Shown here: piece by piece, positions 44,141 through 52,719 of the stretch | Layout: each line of letters opens with the position of its first letter | Position numbering within the stretch: the first letter of the stretch is position 1 | Assembly: GCA_051653405.1 (NCBI GenBank) | Contig: JBOFWC010000102.1 | Coordinates: 1-64,000 of the forward strand | Length of the DNA stretch: 64,000 nt | Reading direction: 5' to 3' | Origin: Proteocatella sp051653405 | Lineage (GTDB): Bacteria; Bacillota; Clostridia; Peptostreptococcales; Filifactoraceae | The notes under the pieces: model-generated | The model's input: the letters and a program-made list of their open reading frames with translations, nothing else | The model's database searches: none | What the model was told of the DNA's origin: nothing | Made by a program: the position numbers and the translations under genes

Positions 44141-44227
44141 TTAATTAATAATATTACTCACAAAAAAGCTAGCACTTGAAACTATATACATTTCTATAAT
44201 AACTGCTATTAATACACACATCGGCAT
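44141..44227 (-). CDS. Possible further kdp leader micro-protein
   Basis: A 28-residue frame (MPMCVLIAVIIEMYIVSSAS then FFVSNIIN) with GGGAGG 11 bases upstream of the ATG. It is hydrophobic through most of its length and its stop codon is 10 bases before the next micro-ORF, overlapping that gene's ribosome site region. It could be a third small Kdp component or a leader peptide that controls translation of the next frame. I know no homologue; the ribosome-site spacing is slightly long. Confidence 0.45.
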   Translation of the reverse strand: MPMCVLIAVIIEMYIVSSASFFVSNIIN

Positions 44228-44252
44228 TCCAAAACTTGCCTCCCTACTAAAA

Positions 44253-44258
44253 ATTATA
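44253..44258 (-). promoter_or_regulatory. -10 box of the kdpFABCD operon
   Basis: TATAAT on the minus strand about 26 bases before the first micro-ORF, between the kdpE terminator and the kdp genes. The -35 region (AGAAAC at 44276-44281) is poor, as expected for a promoter that needs an activator such as KdpE. No KdpE box could be defined by eye. Confidence 0.5.
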
Positions 44259-44319
44259 AAACACGCCTACATTAAGTTTCTATTTATAAAAATAAATTAT
44301 ATGTTAAGATTGTATAAAG

Positions 44320-44357
44320 AAAAAAACTGATGCTATGTAACTAACATCAGTTTTTTT
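44320..44357. terminator. Terminator after kdpE
   Basis: Perfect 13-base arms AAAAAAACTGATG (44320-44332) and CATCAGTTTTTTT (44345-44357) with a 12-base loop. On the minus strand the T run ends kdpE transcripts six bases after the stop codon, so the kdp structural genes are transcribed separately. Confidence 0.85.
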
Positions 44358-44363
44358 AATATA

Positions 44364-45047
44364 TTATTCATCTGCAAATCTATACCCTACTCCTATTTCT
44401 GTCATTATAAATCTAGGTTTGGATGTATCTTTTTCTATTTTTTTTCTTATATTAGCCATAAATACTCTAAGTGACTGAAACTCATCATCACTTTCATACC
44501 CCCAGACTGATTTTTGTATAAAATTATGGGTAATTACTCTCCCAGAGTTTTCTACAAGTAATATAAGTATTTTATATTCAATTGGTGTAAAATGAACTTC
44601 TTCATTACATACATATACTTTATGCCTATCATAATCAATCTTTATTGTATCAAGAACAAATTCATTTGCTATTTCTGGACTTTTTTGATTTCTAAGCGCT
44701 ACTCTAACTCTAGCAAGCAGTTCATTTATTCCAAAAGGTTTTATTATATAATCATCTGCTCCAGCATCTAATGCTTCTACCTTTTCGCGTTCTTGAGTTC
44801 TTGCTGATACAATTATAATTGGTATATTACTACTTTGTCGTATCTGTTTTATGACTTCAATCCCATCTATATCAGGTAGTCCCATGTCAAGTAAAATCAA
44901 ATCTGGATTAAAAGACATAAACAATGAAATTCCTGTAATCCCATCTGAACTTTCTATTATTTTATAATTATTAACTTTCAACGACATTTTTAAAAAATTC
45001 TGTATACTTTTGTCATCTTCAATTACTAATATTGTTTTTTCTAACAT
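44364..45047 (-). CDS. kdpE: KdpE response regulator
   Basis: A 227-residue OmpR-family regulator. The receiver domain has EDD near the N-terminus, the phospho-acceptor Asp in LILLDMGLPDIDG and Lys in DYIIKPFG; the C-terminal winged helix contains FTPIEYKILILL and a GVGYRF end. It is named KdpE because the genes for the Kdp transporter and KdpD follow. The frame opens at 45089, but ATG 45047 has a GAGG site and begins MLEKTILVIEDD. It lies downstream of the Crp/Fnr gene and is ended by its own terminator. Confidence 0.9.
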   Translation of the reverse strand: MLEKTILVIEDDKSIQNFLKMSLKVNNYKIIESSDGITGISLFMSFNPDLILLDMGLPDIDGIEVIKQIRQSSNIPIIIVSARTQEREKVEALDAGADDYIIKPFGINELLARVRVALRNQKSPEIANEFVLDTIKIDYDRHKVYVCNEEVHFTPIEYKILILLVENSGRVITHNFIQKSVWGYESDDEFQSLRVFMANIRKKIEKDTSKPRFIMTEIGVGYRFADE

Positions 45048-45099
45048 AAATAAATTCCTCACTTTCGCAATTTTATTATAACACATCATATATTTATGT

Positions 45100-45780
45100 C
45101 TATAAATATACTTCCGCTGAAAGTTTATTCAAACTTTCTCTATCAATAACTTCATAGATGCCTTTTTGTTTATTGAGATACTTCTTGTTACAAAAAGCTT
45201 CAAGGGTTCTAAGAAGATGTCTATAGCTACTTCCTAAAAGCTCTGCTACTTCGGTTAGATTTCCTTCAAATTTAAGTTTTTCCTCGCCGTCACTCGTTTT
45301 TAATATATAAGCTGCAAGTCTATTTTCTAGTGGATAAAGAGAGTTTATAGAACTATTATGAGCACATCTGTGAAGCTTTTTACCAAGATTTTCACATATG
45401 AATCTCAAGAATTTCGCATCTTCAATAAGATTTGTTCTTACAAATTCCATGGGTATTCCTATGCAGTAAGAATCTTTAAGCGCCTGCATACTACCTGATG
45501 CAGTTTTCATACTCAAGGTTTCTAAATCTCCTATCACTTGAAAATCCTCATAAAAACAAGTAAGTAAATTTTTCCCATTTTCCAAAGAAACAAAAGATTT
45601 TGCTTTTCCTTCTGTCAAAAATATCAAATAATCTAAAACCTCATCTTCTTTACATAAAAATTCATGCTTTTTGTACATAAGTAGCTTCATTTGCGCACTC
45701 ATATCTAAAGTAAATATTTTATCAATATTGTATTTTTCTATTTGTTTCTTTTTTAAAATTTCATTATTCAATATAACCAC
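45100..45780 (-). CDS. Crp/Fnr-family transcription regulator
   Basis: A 226-residue regulator with a cyclic-nucleotide-binding-like beta-barrel (about 25-120; the GD and LET region of cAMP sensors is only partly kept), a dimer helix, and a C-terminal winged helix-turn-helix (NLTEVAELLGSSYRHLLRTL). No four-Cys iron-sulfur set is present, so it is not a classical oxygen-sensing Fnr. The start is GTG 45780 with GGAG 11 bases before. It is divergent from two YdcZ-type transporter genes, with a perfect palindrome between, and very likely controls them. Confidence 0.88.
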   Translation of the reverse strand: MVILNNEILKKKQIEKYNIDKIFTLDMSAQMKLLMYKKHEFLCKEDEVLDYLIFLTEGKAKSFVSLENGKNLLTCFYEDFQVIGDLETLSMKTASGSMQALKDSYCIGIPMEFVRTNLIEDAKFLRFICENLGKKLHRCAHNSSINSLYPLENRLAAYILKTSDGEEKLKFEGNLTEVAELLGSSYRHLLRTLEAFCNKKYLNKQKGIYEVIDRESLNKLSAEVYL

Positions 45781-45841
45781 AATGCTATGTCTCCATTTCC
45801 ATTTATATTTTTATTTATATTTTTATTTCCATTTTCACAAT

Positions 45842-45857
45842 TATGACATATGTCATA
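45842..45857. promoter_or_regulatory. Perfect 16-base palindrome, probable Crp/Fnr operator
   Basis: TATGACATATGTCATA is a perfect inverted repeat with TGACA half-sites, of the size bound by Crp/Fnr dimers. Its centre is about 41.5 bases upstream of the start point predicted from a TAATAT box (45880-45885), the exact geometry of class II activation of the plus-strand transporter genes. Confidence 0.65.
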
Positions 45858-45919
45858 TTACTTTTCAATATATTCGTGTTAATATTCTATCTGAAGAAAA
45901 AATTAAAGGAGATTTTACT

Positions 45920-46342
45920 ATGAATTTATTGATTTCAACTGCTATAGGCGCATGTATATCTTTAATGCTTCTATTTAATGGAAATTTATCTGGTATTTAT
46001 GGAAATTATACTGCTAGTATAATAATCCATGCCGTGGGCCTACTTAGCATAAGTCTTATTATATTTATAAAAAAATCAAGTTTTAAAGCCTGTAAAAATA
46101 TTCCTTGGTATTTTTATAGCGCTGGCGCAATTGGTATTATAACTGTAATTTTTAACAATGTAGCATTTTCAAAGCTAGGTGTAGCTATAACGCTGGCTAT
46201 AGGCCTTTTAGGACAATCTATAACTTCTATAATAATTGACCACTATGGATTATTTGGACTAGAGGTTGTTAAGTTTAGAAAAGAAAAGCTATTTGGTATA
46301 TTTTTAGTTGTGTTTGGAATAGTAATTATGACTATATTCTAG
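45920..46342 (+). CDS. YdcZ-family (DMT) small membrane transporter, first of a pair
   Basis: A 140-residue protein with five predicted membrane helices of the YdcZ/DUF606 branch of the drug/metabolite transporters. Conserved-looking segments are ACISLMLLFNGNLSGIYGN and LGQSITSIIIDHYGLFG. Such half-size proteins often work as pairs, and the next gene, 10 bases downstream, encodes another. The open frame reaches back to 45671 on the opposite side of the regulator gene, but ATG 45920 has AAGGAG and starts the family domain. Substrate unknown. Confidence 0.85.
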   Translation: MNLLISTAIGACISLMLLFNGNLSGIYGNYTASIIIHAVGLLSISLIIFIKKSSFKACKNIPWYFYSAGAIGIITVIFNNVAFSKLGVAITLAIGLLGQSITSIIIDHYGLFGLEVVKFRKEKLFGIFLVVFGIVIMTIF

Positions 46343-46352
46343 GGAGGAAAAT

Positions 46353-46823
46353 ATGTTATATGTAATAGCTGCTATAGTCTCTGGAATAGCTATAGTTATA
46401 GCACGTATTGTAAATTTTAAACTTGCTGATAAAATCGGTATAGCTCAGGGCACCTTCTTTAATAATTTAATAGGGCTTATATTTTCTATATTGGTATTTT
46501 TTATAAGTGGAAATATTTTTTCTTTTGACAATATAAGTTTTGCACCTGGAAGCATTTTCATATATTTAGGTGGTTTCTTGGGAGTAATTGTTGTTTCTCT
46601 TTCAAGCTATATGACTCCAAAACTTTCCGCTTTTTATTTCACGCTTTTTGTATTTATAGGCCAGCTTTTTACAGCTATATTTATTGACTATGTAACGCTT
46701 GATATACTTTCTATTGGAAAAATAGTTGGGGGAATACTAGTTCTTTCTGGACTTATATACAATTTAAAAATAGATAGCGCTTATAATAACAATAAAACGT
46801 ATAAAGAAGTTGTTGGAGAATAA
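46353..46823 (+). CDS. YdcZ-family (DMT) small membrane transporter, second of a pair
   Basis: A 156-residue protein with five membrane helices, the partner of the preceding gene. It carries the family patterns ARIVNFKLADKIGIAQGTFFNN and FIGQLFTAIFIDYVTL, very similar in layout to the first copy (the GQ-x-x-T/I-x-x-ID motif occurs in both). A short charged C-terminal tail follows the last helix. Likely a heterodimeric small-molecule exporter or importer under the divergent Crp/Fnr regulator. AGGGAGG ribosome site. Confidence 0.85.
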   Translation: MLYVIAAIVSGIAIVIARIVNFKLADKIGIAQGTFFNNLIGLIFSILVFFISGNIFSFDNISFAPGSIFIYLGGFLGVIVVSLSSYMTPKLSAFYFTLFVFIGQLFTAIFIDYVTLDILSIGKIVGGILVLSGLIYNLKIDSAYNNNKTYKEVVGE

Positions 46824-46862
46824 TTTTTTAACCGCTAAAAACAAAAAAATTAAAGTATAAAT

Positions 46863-46915
46863 AAATTGTAAGGCATATGCTTCCATAAATGAGAGGAAAT
46901 ATATGCCTACAATTT
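46863..46915. terminator. Terminator between the YdcZ-family genes and the chemoreceptor gene
   Basis: Arms 46863-46878 and 46901-46915 (AAATTGTA and GGCATAT blocks) pair over 15 bases with one bulged A, plus an inner TTCC/GGAA. On the minus strand the tail is T-rich (TTTATTTATAC), so it mainly ends the chemoreceptor transcript; it may also end the plus-strand transporter genes. Confidence 0.65.
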
Positions 46916-46932
46916 CAAAAATATATTAGTAT

Positions 46933-49023
46933 TTATATTTTAAATGATCCAACAATATTTCTAAGCGTATCTGCTTGTGAATAAAGCTCTTCACTTAAAG
47001 CAGCACTCTCCTCTGAGTTTGCTGAATTACTGTGTACAACTGCTGATATCTGGTCTATTCCAATTTTCACTTCCTCTACTGCTTTTACCTGTTCTATTGA
47101 GTCCTCTGATATTCCATCTATTGCTTCTACAACTTCTTTTGTGTCATTTGAAACTGTTTCCATAATTCTAGCAGCTTGACTAGCTACTTTATTACCTTCA
47201 TTTACAGTATCAATAGAATTTTTTATGAGCTCCGTAGTGCTTCTAGCGGCTTCTGCACTTTTTGAAGCAAGATTTCTTACTTCATCTGCAACCACCGCAA
47301 ATCCTTTACCCGCTTCCCCTGCTCTTGCCGCTTCTACCGCTGCATTAAGAGCAAGAATGTTGGTCTGAAATGCTATGTCTTCAATTGTCTTAATTATCTT
47401 TCCTATGTCATTTGAACTATCTTTTATATTTCCCATAGCCTCTATCATCTTCTGCATTTCTAGATTGCAGTTTTCAATCTCATTTCCAACTGATTCTACT
47501 TTTAATCTTGATGCTTCTGCATTTTGGGAGCTATTTTTTATTCGCTCCGTTACATTAAATACTGTAGCTGATAATTCTTCTATTGAGCTTGATTGCTCTG
47601 TACTTCCCTGAGCTAAAGATTGTGCTCCAGAAGATACTTGTTCTGAACTATTTAATATATGTTCTGATGCATTTTTTATTTCTTCCATTACATTTCGATT
47701 CGATTCTATCATCTCTTTTAATTTTAAATTAAAAATATCTTTTTCAGAGTAAGGAACTATCTCCGATGTAAGATCCTGAGATGCAACTTTAGATATTTCA
47801 AATATCCATTTTTTCACTATATCCGTAAGTTTTTCAACATCTTCCAACGTATGTGATATCTCATCTTTTATACCATCATTATGCTTAATTTCTACATCCC
47901 AGTCTCCTGTCTTTATTATATAATCTACAGTTTCATTTAGGTAATATAGAGGCTTAAGATTACCATCGATATGTCTTTTAATATAAATAATTGCTACGAA
48001 TATAAATAGTGCTGATAAAAGCACTACTGCCGCAATTGTAATATATACTGCTCCAAAAACATCAAGATTATTTACAGTTGCAGTTATAGTCCATACAGAC
48101 TCATTAGCTCCCGCAAATAAAGGTACTGATGTAAATAAATTTTTAGTTGTTCCTACTCTAAATTTATCATGAACTGTAGCTTTTGATTCTGCTGAGTTTG
48201 CAATTGATTCTGAGGCTCTTCCTTCATGAAATACCTCTACATTTTTACCTATAAGGTCTTTATTTTCACTGTAAGATATTAGCCCATCTGGCGATATCAT
48301 AGTAAAATATCCCTTATCATAAATTCGGCTACCTTCAAGCACGCTGTTTATAATATCCATTGAAATATCTGCCGTAACTACCCCTATTGTATTTCCATTT
48401 TTATCGTGAATTGGAGCCGCACAGGTTGTCATAAAAACATCTTCTCCATTTACTGCATACCAGTATGGATTTGTTACTGCATTTTTGCCTGTTTGAATCG
48501 GAATATTATACCAGTCGGCATCTGCTTGGTCATAACCCACTAGGGCTTCATATTTAAAATTTCCATTATCCGAATATATATATGGTACAAACCTTCCAGT
48601 ATTATCACTATGTAACTTCCCTATATTAGCCTTATCCTTTTCATCAAAGGCATTTGGTTTAAAGCAAACCCCCATTCCTATTAAATCTGAGTTTCCCTCC
48701 ATAGTTTTTATAACCGAATCGATTACCTGTGTTCTTGTTAGGCTGTTTTCCTGTGCCGCAATCTCTATAGTACTGCTTAGTGTTTCTACAACACTTATCT
48801 GTTTTTGAAACTGGCCTTCTAGCGCCTTAGCATAGCCTTGCGTCGAAGCTTCCATATATGCTTTTGATTCTTCATTTAAACTACTCAAAAACAAAACATT
48901 ATATATAGAAACTACTATAATAAGTGATACCATAAGTGACACTACTACATCTTTTGAGATTTTATCCTTAATGCTTACAAAATCTTTATTTTTAAAACTT
49001 TCCTTCTTAAATAATTTCTTCAT
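46933..49023 (-). CDS. Methyl-accepting chemotaxis protein with dCache sensor
   Basis: A 696-residue chemoreceptor. A membrane helix at about 28-50, a large extracytoplasmic dCache-like sensor (with WYNIPIQTGKNAVTNPYW and GNTIGVVTADIS), a second helix at about 320-342, a degenerate HAMP region and a cytoplasmic signalling domain with the CheA/CheW tip EAARAGEAGKGFAVVADEVR. dCache sensors often bind amino acids or other small ligands. GGGAGAGAG precedes the ATG. Single-gene unit with a terminator after it; ligand not predictable. Confidence 0.95.
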   Translation of the reverse strand: MKKLFKKESFKNKDFVSIKDKISKDVVVSLMVSLIIVVSIYNVLFLSSLNEESKAYMEASTQGYAKALEGQFQKQISVVETLSSTIEIAAQENSLTRTQVIDSVIKTMEGNSDLIGMGVCFKPNAFDEKDKANIGKLHSDNTGRFVPYIYSDNGNFKYEALVGYDQADADWYNIPIQTGKNAVTNPYWYAVNGEDVFMTTCAAPIHDKNGNTIGVVTADISMDIINSVLEGSRIYDKGYFTMISPDGLISYSENKDLIGKNVEVFHEGRASESIANSAESKATVHDKFRVGTTKNLFTSVPLFAGANESVWTITATVNNLDVFGAVYITIAAVVLLSALFIFVAIIYIKRHIDGNLKPLYYLNETVDYIIKTGDWDVEIKHNDGIKDEISHTLEDVEKLTDIVKKWIFEISKVASQDLTSEIVPYSEKDIFNLKLKEMIESNRNVMEEIKNASEHILNSSEQVSSGAQSLAQGSTEQSSSIEELSATVFNVTERIKNSSQNAEASRLKVESVGNEIENCNLEMQKMIEAMGNIKDSSNDIGKIIKTIEDIAFQTNILALNAAVEAARAGEAGKGFAVVADEVRNLASKSAEAARSTTELIKNSIDTVNEGNKVASQAARIMETVSNDTKEVVEAIDGISEDSIEQVKAVEEVKIGIDQISAVVHSNSANSEESAALSEELYSQADTLRNIVGSFKI

Positions 49024-49338
49024 AAACTCTCTCCCTAAACCTTTAATAAAAAACTAATGCATTAACAAAACATTAACGACTTATAAAGAATAACAAATTT
49101 ATTTTTAAAAGTCTATAGAAATTTTCTATTTTAAATATATTTTAGTTTAAATATTGTTAACATTACCCTAAATTCTTAATTTTAATTTAAATAACATCCA
49201 TTTATACTCATACTATTCAAAAATATAAATATATTAATCAAAAAAATATACTCCTAAATAAACTTTAAGAGTATATCTTCTTAACTTATGAGGCTATCTT
49301 CAATTTTCTTCGATTGCCAATTTAAATATTATATTTAT
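49024..49338. other. Gene-free 315-base interval
   Basis: Between the chemoreceptor start and the stop of the ADP-ribosylglycohydrolase gene. It is extremely AT-rich. Apart from the terminator at 49246-49276 I see no open frame with a ribosome site, no structured RNA and no clear promoter match; the chemoreceptor promoter must lie in its left part. Confidence 0.6.
49246..49276 (-). terminator. Terminator of the nucleoside operon
   Basis: Arms ATATACTC (49246-49253) and GAGTATAT (49269-49276) with a 15-base AT-rich loop; on the minus strand followed by T7. It is about 65 bases after the last gene of the nucleoside operon. Confidence 0.65.
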
Positions 49339-50739
49339 TTAATTGTATTCTTTAACCGAATCTACTACAAGTTTTGTTATTTCAGTTATACTTGTTTTTT
49401 CATACCCACGTACATATGACATAATGTCTTCTCCAATTGGAGTTTTCCACTTAGCTTCTATGCATTCTATCCCATAAGCTATTCCAAATAATGTCATTAT
49501 CTGTGCCGCATTACAGTCTACATCCTGTCCTGCCATACTTATAAGGTTTATACATTTATTAAAATTATTTTCACTGAAATAAAGTGCTACTACTTCTGCT
49601 GCTGCATTTGGGTATGCATGTATCCAGTTGTATTCTTTAAATTGTATCTCGCAAAGCTTCCATGCTTCTTCAAAATTTCCTTTTGACATGCAAGCATCCA
49701 GTGCAAATTTTACTACAGCATAGTATTCACTATTCTTTGGCACCATATCTATAGCTTTTTTAACTATTGTTCTCATGTCATCTTCTACATATGCCATAGA
49801 ACACATCATAGCATTAAACATTTCACCTATAACACCATTGTTGTGATGAGATACTACCCCATCTTTAAAAGCTAGTTCTGCAGCAAGCTTAGGATTTGCA
49901 GGGGCTACCATACCACACACTGTACCTCTCATCTGCGCTCCAATCCACTCTCTAAACGGATTAGAACGGTATCCACTTTCAGGAGGATATATTCCAAGCA
50001 TTATATTTTTTAGTGCAATATCTTCTGCTGACCAACCTGACGGAATAAGTGCTACCCACTCAAGTGCAATATCTTCTGGTTTAAGCTTGTATCCATTTTT
50101 TCTAAAAGCTTCTAAAAAAGCTACTTCATATGTTATATCATCATTGTAAGTGCTTGGTTTTCTTACATAATCATTTATGTCCCCAAAAGCTTCTTTTATA
50201 TTTGATGTAGTATAGCCTTCTATAGCAGTTCCTACTCCAGCGCCTACAATCTGCGCAAGCCAGCCTGCATAAGTTTTATCAAAAAAGTTTTTTGAATCCG
50301 AAATTACTTCCTTACTTTTATCCCCATAATCGTAAAATTTTACGTTTTTTTCGTATTTTTCAAAGCTATCATAGCATTCATATTTCCAAAATGGATGTCC
50401 TTCTATTTTGGGAGCATTATTAAGTATATTGAATACTTTAGAGGTAAGTCTTGTTAGTTCTATCTTGTTTTCAGTTTCCCTATATTCAAGTGCCTTAGGA
50501 ATTAATTTTTCAGCTTCTGTAACATCATATCCCATATTGTACATAGACTGAATTCCTGCAAGTAGAACTCTTTCTGGAGCAAATGAACCTGGTACATTAC
50601 TTCCCCACAAAAGCTTAACATATTGCCAGTTTCTTTCATCTACCTCAAAGGCTTCTTCCCATGTCTGCTCATCTTCACTTAAAACAACTGGTTTTGCATT
50701 TGTAATCAGTTCATAATCATATTCATATGCTCTTTTCAT
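49339..50739 (-). CDS. ADP-ribosylglycohydrolase-fold protein
   Basis: A 466-residue protein. The C-terminal 310 residues show the ADP-ribosylglycohydrolase fold: YAGWLAQIVGAGVGTAIEGY, the acidic pair in YNDDITYEVAF and a late AGQDVDCNAAQIMTLFG that corresponds to the magnesium-binding D-x-D-x-N motif. The N-terminal 150 residues are an unrecognised extension. Family members cleave bonds to ribose, from ADP-ribosyl-proteins to small ribosides. As the last gene of a nucleoside uptake operon it more likely acts on an imported ribosyl compound than on proteins (inference). Confidence 0.85.
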   Translation of the reverse strand: MKRAYEYDYELITNAKPVVLSEDEQTWEEAFEVDERNWQYVKLLWGSNVPGSFAPERVLLAGIQSMYNMGYDVTEAEKLIPKALEYRETENKIELTRLTSKVFNILNNAPKIEGHPFWKYECYDSFEKYEKNVKFYDYGDKSKEVISDSKNFFDKTYAGWLAQIVGAGVGTAIEGYTTSNIKEAFGDINDYVRKPSTYNDDITYEVAFLEAFRKNGYKLKPEDIALEWVALIPSGWSAEDIALKNIMLGIYPPESGYRSNPFREWIGAQMRGTVCGMVAPANPKLAAELAFKDGVVSHHNNGVIGEMFNAMMCSMAYVEDDMRTIVKKAIDMVPKNSEYYAVVKFALDACMSKGNFEEAWKLCEIQFKEYNWIHAYPNAAAEVVALYFSENNFNKCINLISMAGQDVDCNAAQIMTLFGIAYGIECIEAKWKTPIGEDIMSYVRGYEKTSITEITKLVVDSVKEYN

Positions 50740-50759
50740 CCTTAATCTCCTTTTTTATT

Positions 50760-51692
50760 TTATTGGTGGTGTTTCATCATCTGTTTTAACATTTCTAAAA
50801 ACATTTCCGTATTTCCTTTTACTGCTACACTAGCATTAAGGGCTTTCTTTCTATGCGATCTATCTAAATCAACTACAGTTCTTCCTTCATTTAATCCTTT
50901 TCTAGTTTCTACTGTCACATAGAAATCTTTGCACTCTAAGACCTCTGGCTTTATAACACTTGCTACTGTAAGCGCATCATGTACTGCTACAAAGTCATAT
51001 CCAAATCGCTTATAGGTATTTGCCATATGATCTAAAAGCATAGAAACCTCGTTATTCACTTTTGAATCTACTTTTTTAAGCTGTGATACTAAATCTGGGG
51101 TAAGCACCGTATCCATAGTAACATTAAGTCCTACCATAGTAACTGGAACGCCTGATTTAAACACTACATCTGCTGCAAATGGGTCTACATAGATATTAAA
51201 CTCACTATATGGTCTTACGTTTCCTACTCCTGTAGAGCCACCCATTATAGTTATCTTTTCTATATGCTTGTAAAGGTCATCATACTTTAAAAGTGCTATC
51301 GCTACATTTGTAAGAGGCCCTACTGCTATTATATTTAATTTTCCATCCGCCTTTAATGCTTCTTGATAGATTACATCCCATGCATAGTCCTTATCAAATT
51401 CTTTATTTGATGACGGAAGTACTACAGGCCCAATGCCTGATGCTCCATGAACTTTGTCTGCTATCTCAAGTGCTTTATTAAGTGGTTTTTCTGCACCCTT
51501 TGCTATTCTTGTCTCTAACCCTAAAAATTCTGCTATATCTAAAGCATTTTTTGCAGTTCTTTCAAGTGTCTGATTACCAGCAACTGCAGTAAGTGCTCTT
51601 ATATCTAATTTATCTGAACTATCAGCTAGCATAATTGCTATAAAATCATCTACTCCTGGATCTGTATCTATTATTACAGGAATCTTACTCAT
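50760..51692 (-). CDS. Nucleoside hydrolase (IunH family), copy 1
   Basis: A 310-residue enzyme that splits nucleosides to base and ribose. The calcium-binding N-terminus is DTDPGVDDFIAIM, and further active-site elements are ITIMGGST, SEFNIYVDPFAA and VAVHDALT. It sits 17 bases from a second, divergent copy (51710-52642), same length but different specificity-loop residues, suggesting separate substrate ranges (for example purine and pyrimidine nucleosides). AGGAG ribosome site. Confidence 0.95.
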   Translation of the reverse strand: MSKIPVIIDTDPGVDDFIAIMLADSSDKLDIRALTAVAGNQTLERTAKNALDIAEFLGLETRIAKGAEKPLNKALEIADKVHGASGIGPVVLPSSNKEFDKDYAWDVIYQEALKADGKLNIIAVGPLTNVAIALLKYDDLYKHIEKITIMGGSTGVGNVRPYSEFNIYVDPFAADVVFKSGVPVTMVGLNVTMDTVLTPDLVSQLKKVDSKVNNEVSMLLDHMANTYKRFGYDFVAVHDALTVASVIKPEVLECKDFYVTVETRKGLNEGRTVVDLDRSHRKKALNASVAVKGNTEMFLEMLKQMMKHHQ

Positions 51693-51709
51693 ATTTTTTC
51701 TCCTATTGC

Positions 51710-52642
51710 TTAGTGGTATTTATTAACCGCTTCTATTATCATATCTATAAATTGATGTCTGTCTACATCTAGTAATACATCTGTGTTAGGTTCTAAATCA
51801 AATCTGTTTAAAAAGTCAGTTACAGTACAGCCTGTAGTATGCTCCCCATCCATGTCTATCTGCACATTTAATTTTTTTGATTTAAACATGTCTGGATTTA
51901 TAAGCCATGCTATAGCGCACGGATCATGAAGAGGTGCAAAATCCCAGCCACATATTTCTTTATGGAATTTTATAAAATATTCAAGTAGTTCTGCTACAAG
52001 TACCGCTACTTTTCCGCCCTGACTTCTTATCTTTTCTATATCTTCCGGATAAACCTGTGCTTTATGCGTAACATCAAGTCCCGACATAGTTATTGGTACG
52101 CCTGATCTAAATACTATATCAGCGGCTTCTGGGTCTACAAGTATATTGAATTCTGCTGAAGCAGTCCAGTTTCCACCTATTGCAGAACCTCCCATAAGGC
52201 TTATTCTTTCTATTTTAGACTTTAGATGTGGATATGCTGATAAAAATATTGCTATATTTGTAAGTGGACCCGTCGGTACAAGTGTAACTTTATCTTCACT
52301 TTCTTCTACAACTTTTGCCATAAGCTCATATGCATTGATATCAAGTGCTTTTTGAGTTGATTCTGGAATAAATGGACCATCTAGTCCACTGTCTCCATGT
52401 ACTTCTGGTGCAATTTCCAGTTCTCTTCTCATTGGTCTATCCGCACCTTTTGCTACTGGAATCTCCTTGTTCATAAACGTAAGCATTCTAAGTGCATTGT
52501 TTGTTGTTTTTGCTACTGTTTGGTTTCCACCAACTGTAGTAATAGCTTTTACATCTAGTTTATCTGATGCACATGCTAAAATCATAGCAATCGCATCATC
52601 ATGACCTGGATCACAGTCCATGATTATCGGAATCTTTCTCAT
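51710..52642 (-). CDS. Nucleoside hydrolase (IunH family), copy 2
   Basis: A 310-residue paralogue of the downstream copy. The N-terminal metal site reads DCDPGHDDAIAM, with ISLMGGSAIGG, SAEFNILVDPEAADIVF and FAPLHDPCAIAWL later. The HDP-C pattern near the C-terminus resembles the pyrimidine or inosine-uridine group, but this is not decisive. It follows the binding-lipoprotein gene after a stem-loop. AGAGG ribosome site. Both hydrolases lack signal peptides, so they act after uptake. Confidence 0.95.
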   Translation of the reverse strand: MRKIPIIMDCDPGHDDAIAMILACASDKLDVKAITTVGGNQTVAKTTNNALRMLTFMNKEIPVAKGADRPMRRELEIAPEVHGDSGLDGPFIPESTQKALDINAYELMAKVVEESEDKVTLVPTGPLTNIAIFLSAYPHLKSKIERISLMGGSAIGGNWTASAEFNILVDPEAADIVFRSGVPITMSGLDVTHKAQVYPEDIEKIRSQGGKVAVLVAELLEYFIKFHKEICGWDFAPLHDPCAIAWLINPDMFKSKKLNVQIDMDGEHTTGCTVTDFLNRFDLEPNTDVLLDVDRHQFIDMIIEAVNKYH

Positions 52643-52663
52643 ACATTTACCTCTACTTTATAA

Positions 52664-52694
52664 TAATTGGCAAGAGGAATACCCTTGCCAATTA
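52664..52694 (-). other. Intercistronic stem-loop after the binding-protein gene
   Basis: Perfect 11-base arms TAATTGGCAAG (52664-52674) and CTTGCCAATTA (52684-52694) with a nine-base loop, placed between the BMP lipoprotein gene and the nucleoside hydrolases. The downstream minus-strand tail (TTATTATAAAG) is not a full T run, so an mRNA stabiliser or weak attenuator is more likely than a full terminator. Confidence 0.65.
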
Positions 52695-52719
52695 CTTTAA
52701 TATTTTCTATTTTAAAAAA

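Noticed and set aside
44131..44320. c-di-AMP (ydaO) riboswitch upstream of kdp
   Set aside because: Such switches occur before potassium genes in Firmicutes, but this leader is short, holds small open frames and lacks the conserved switch elements I know.
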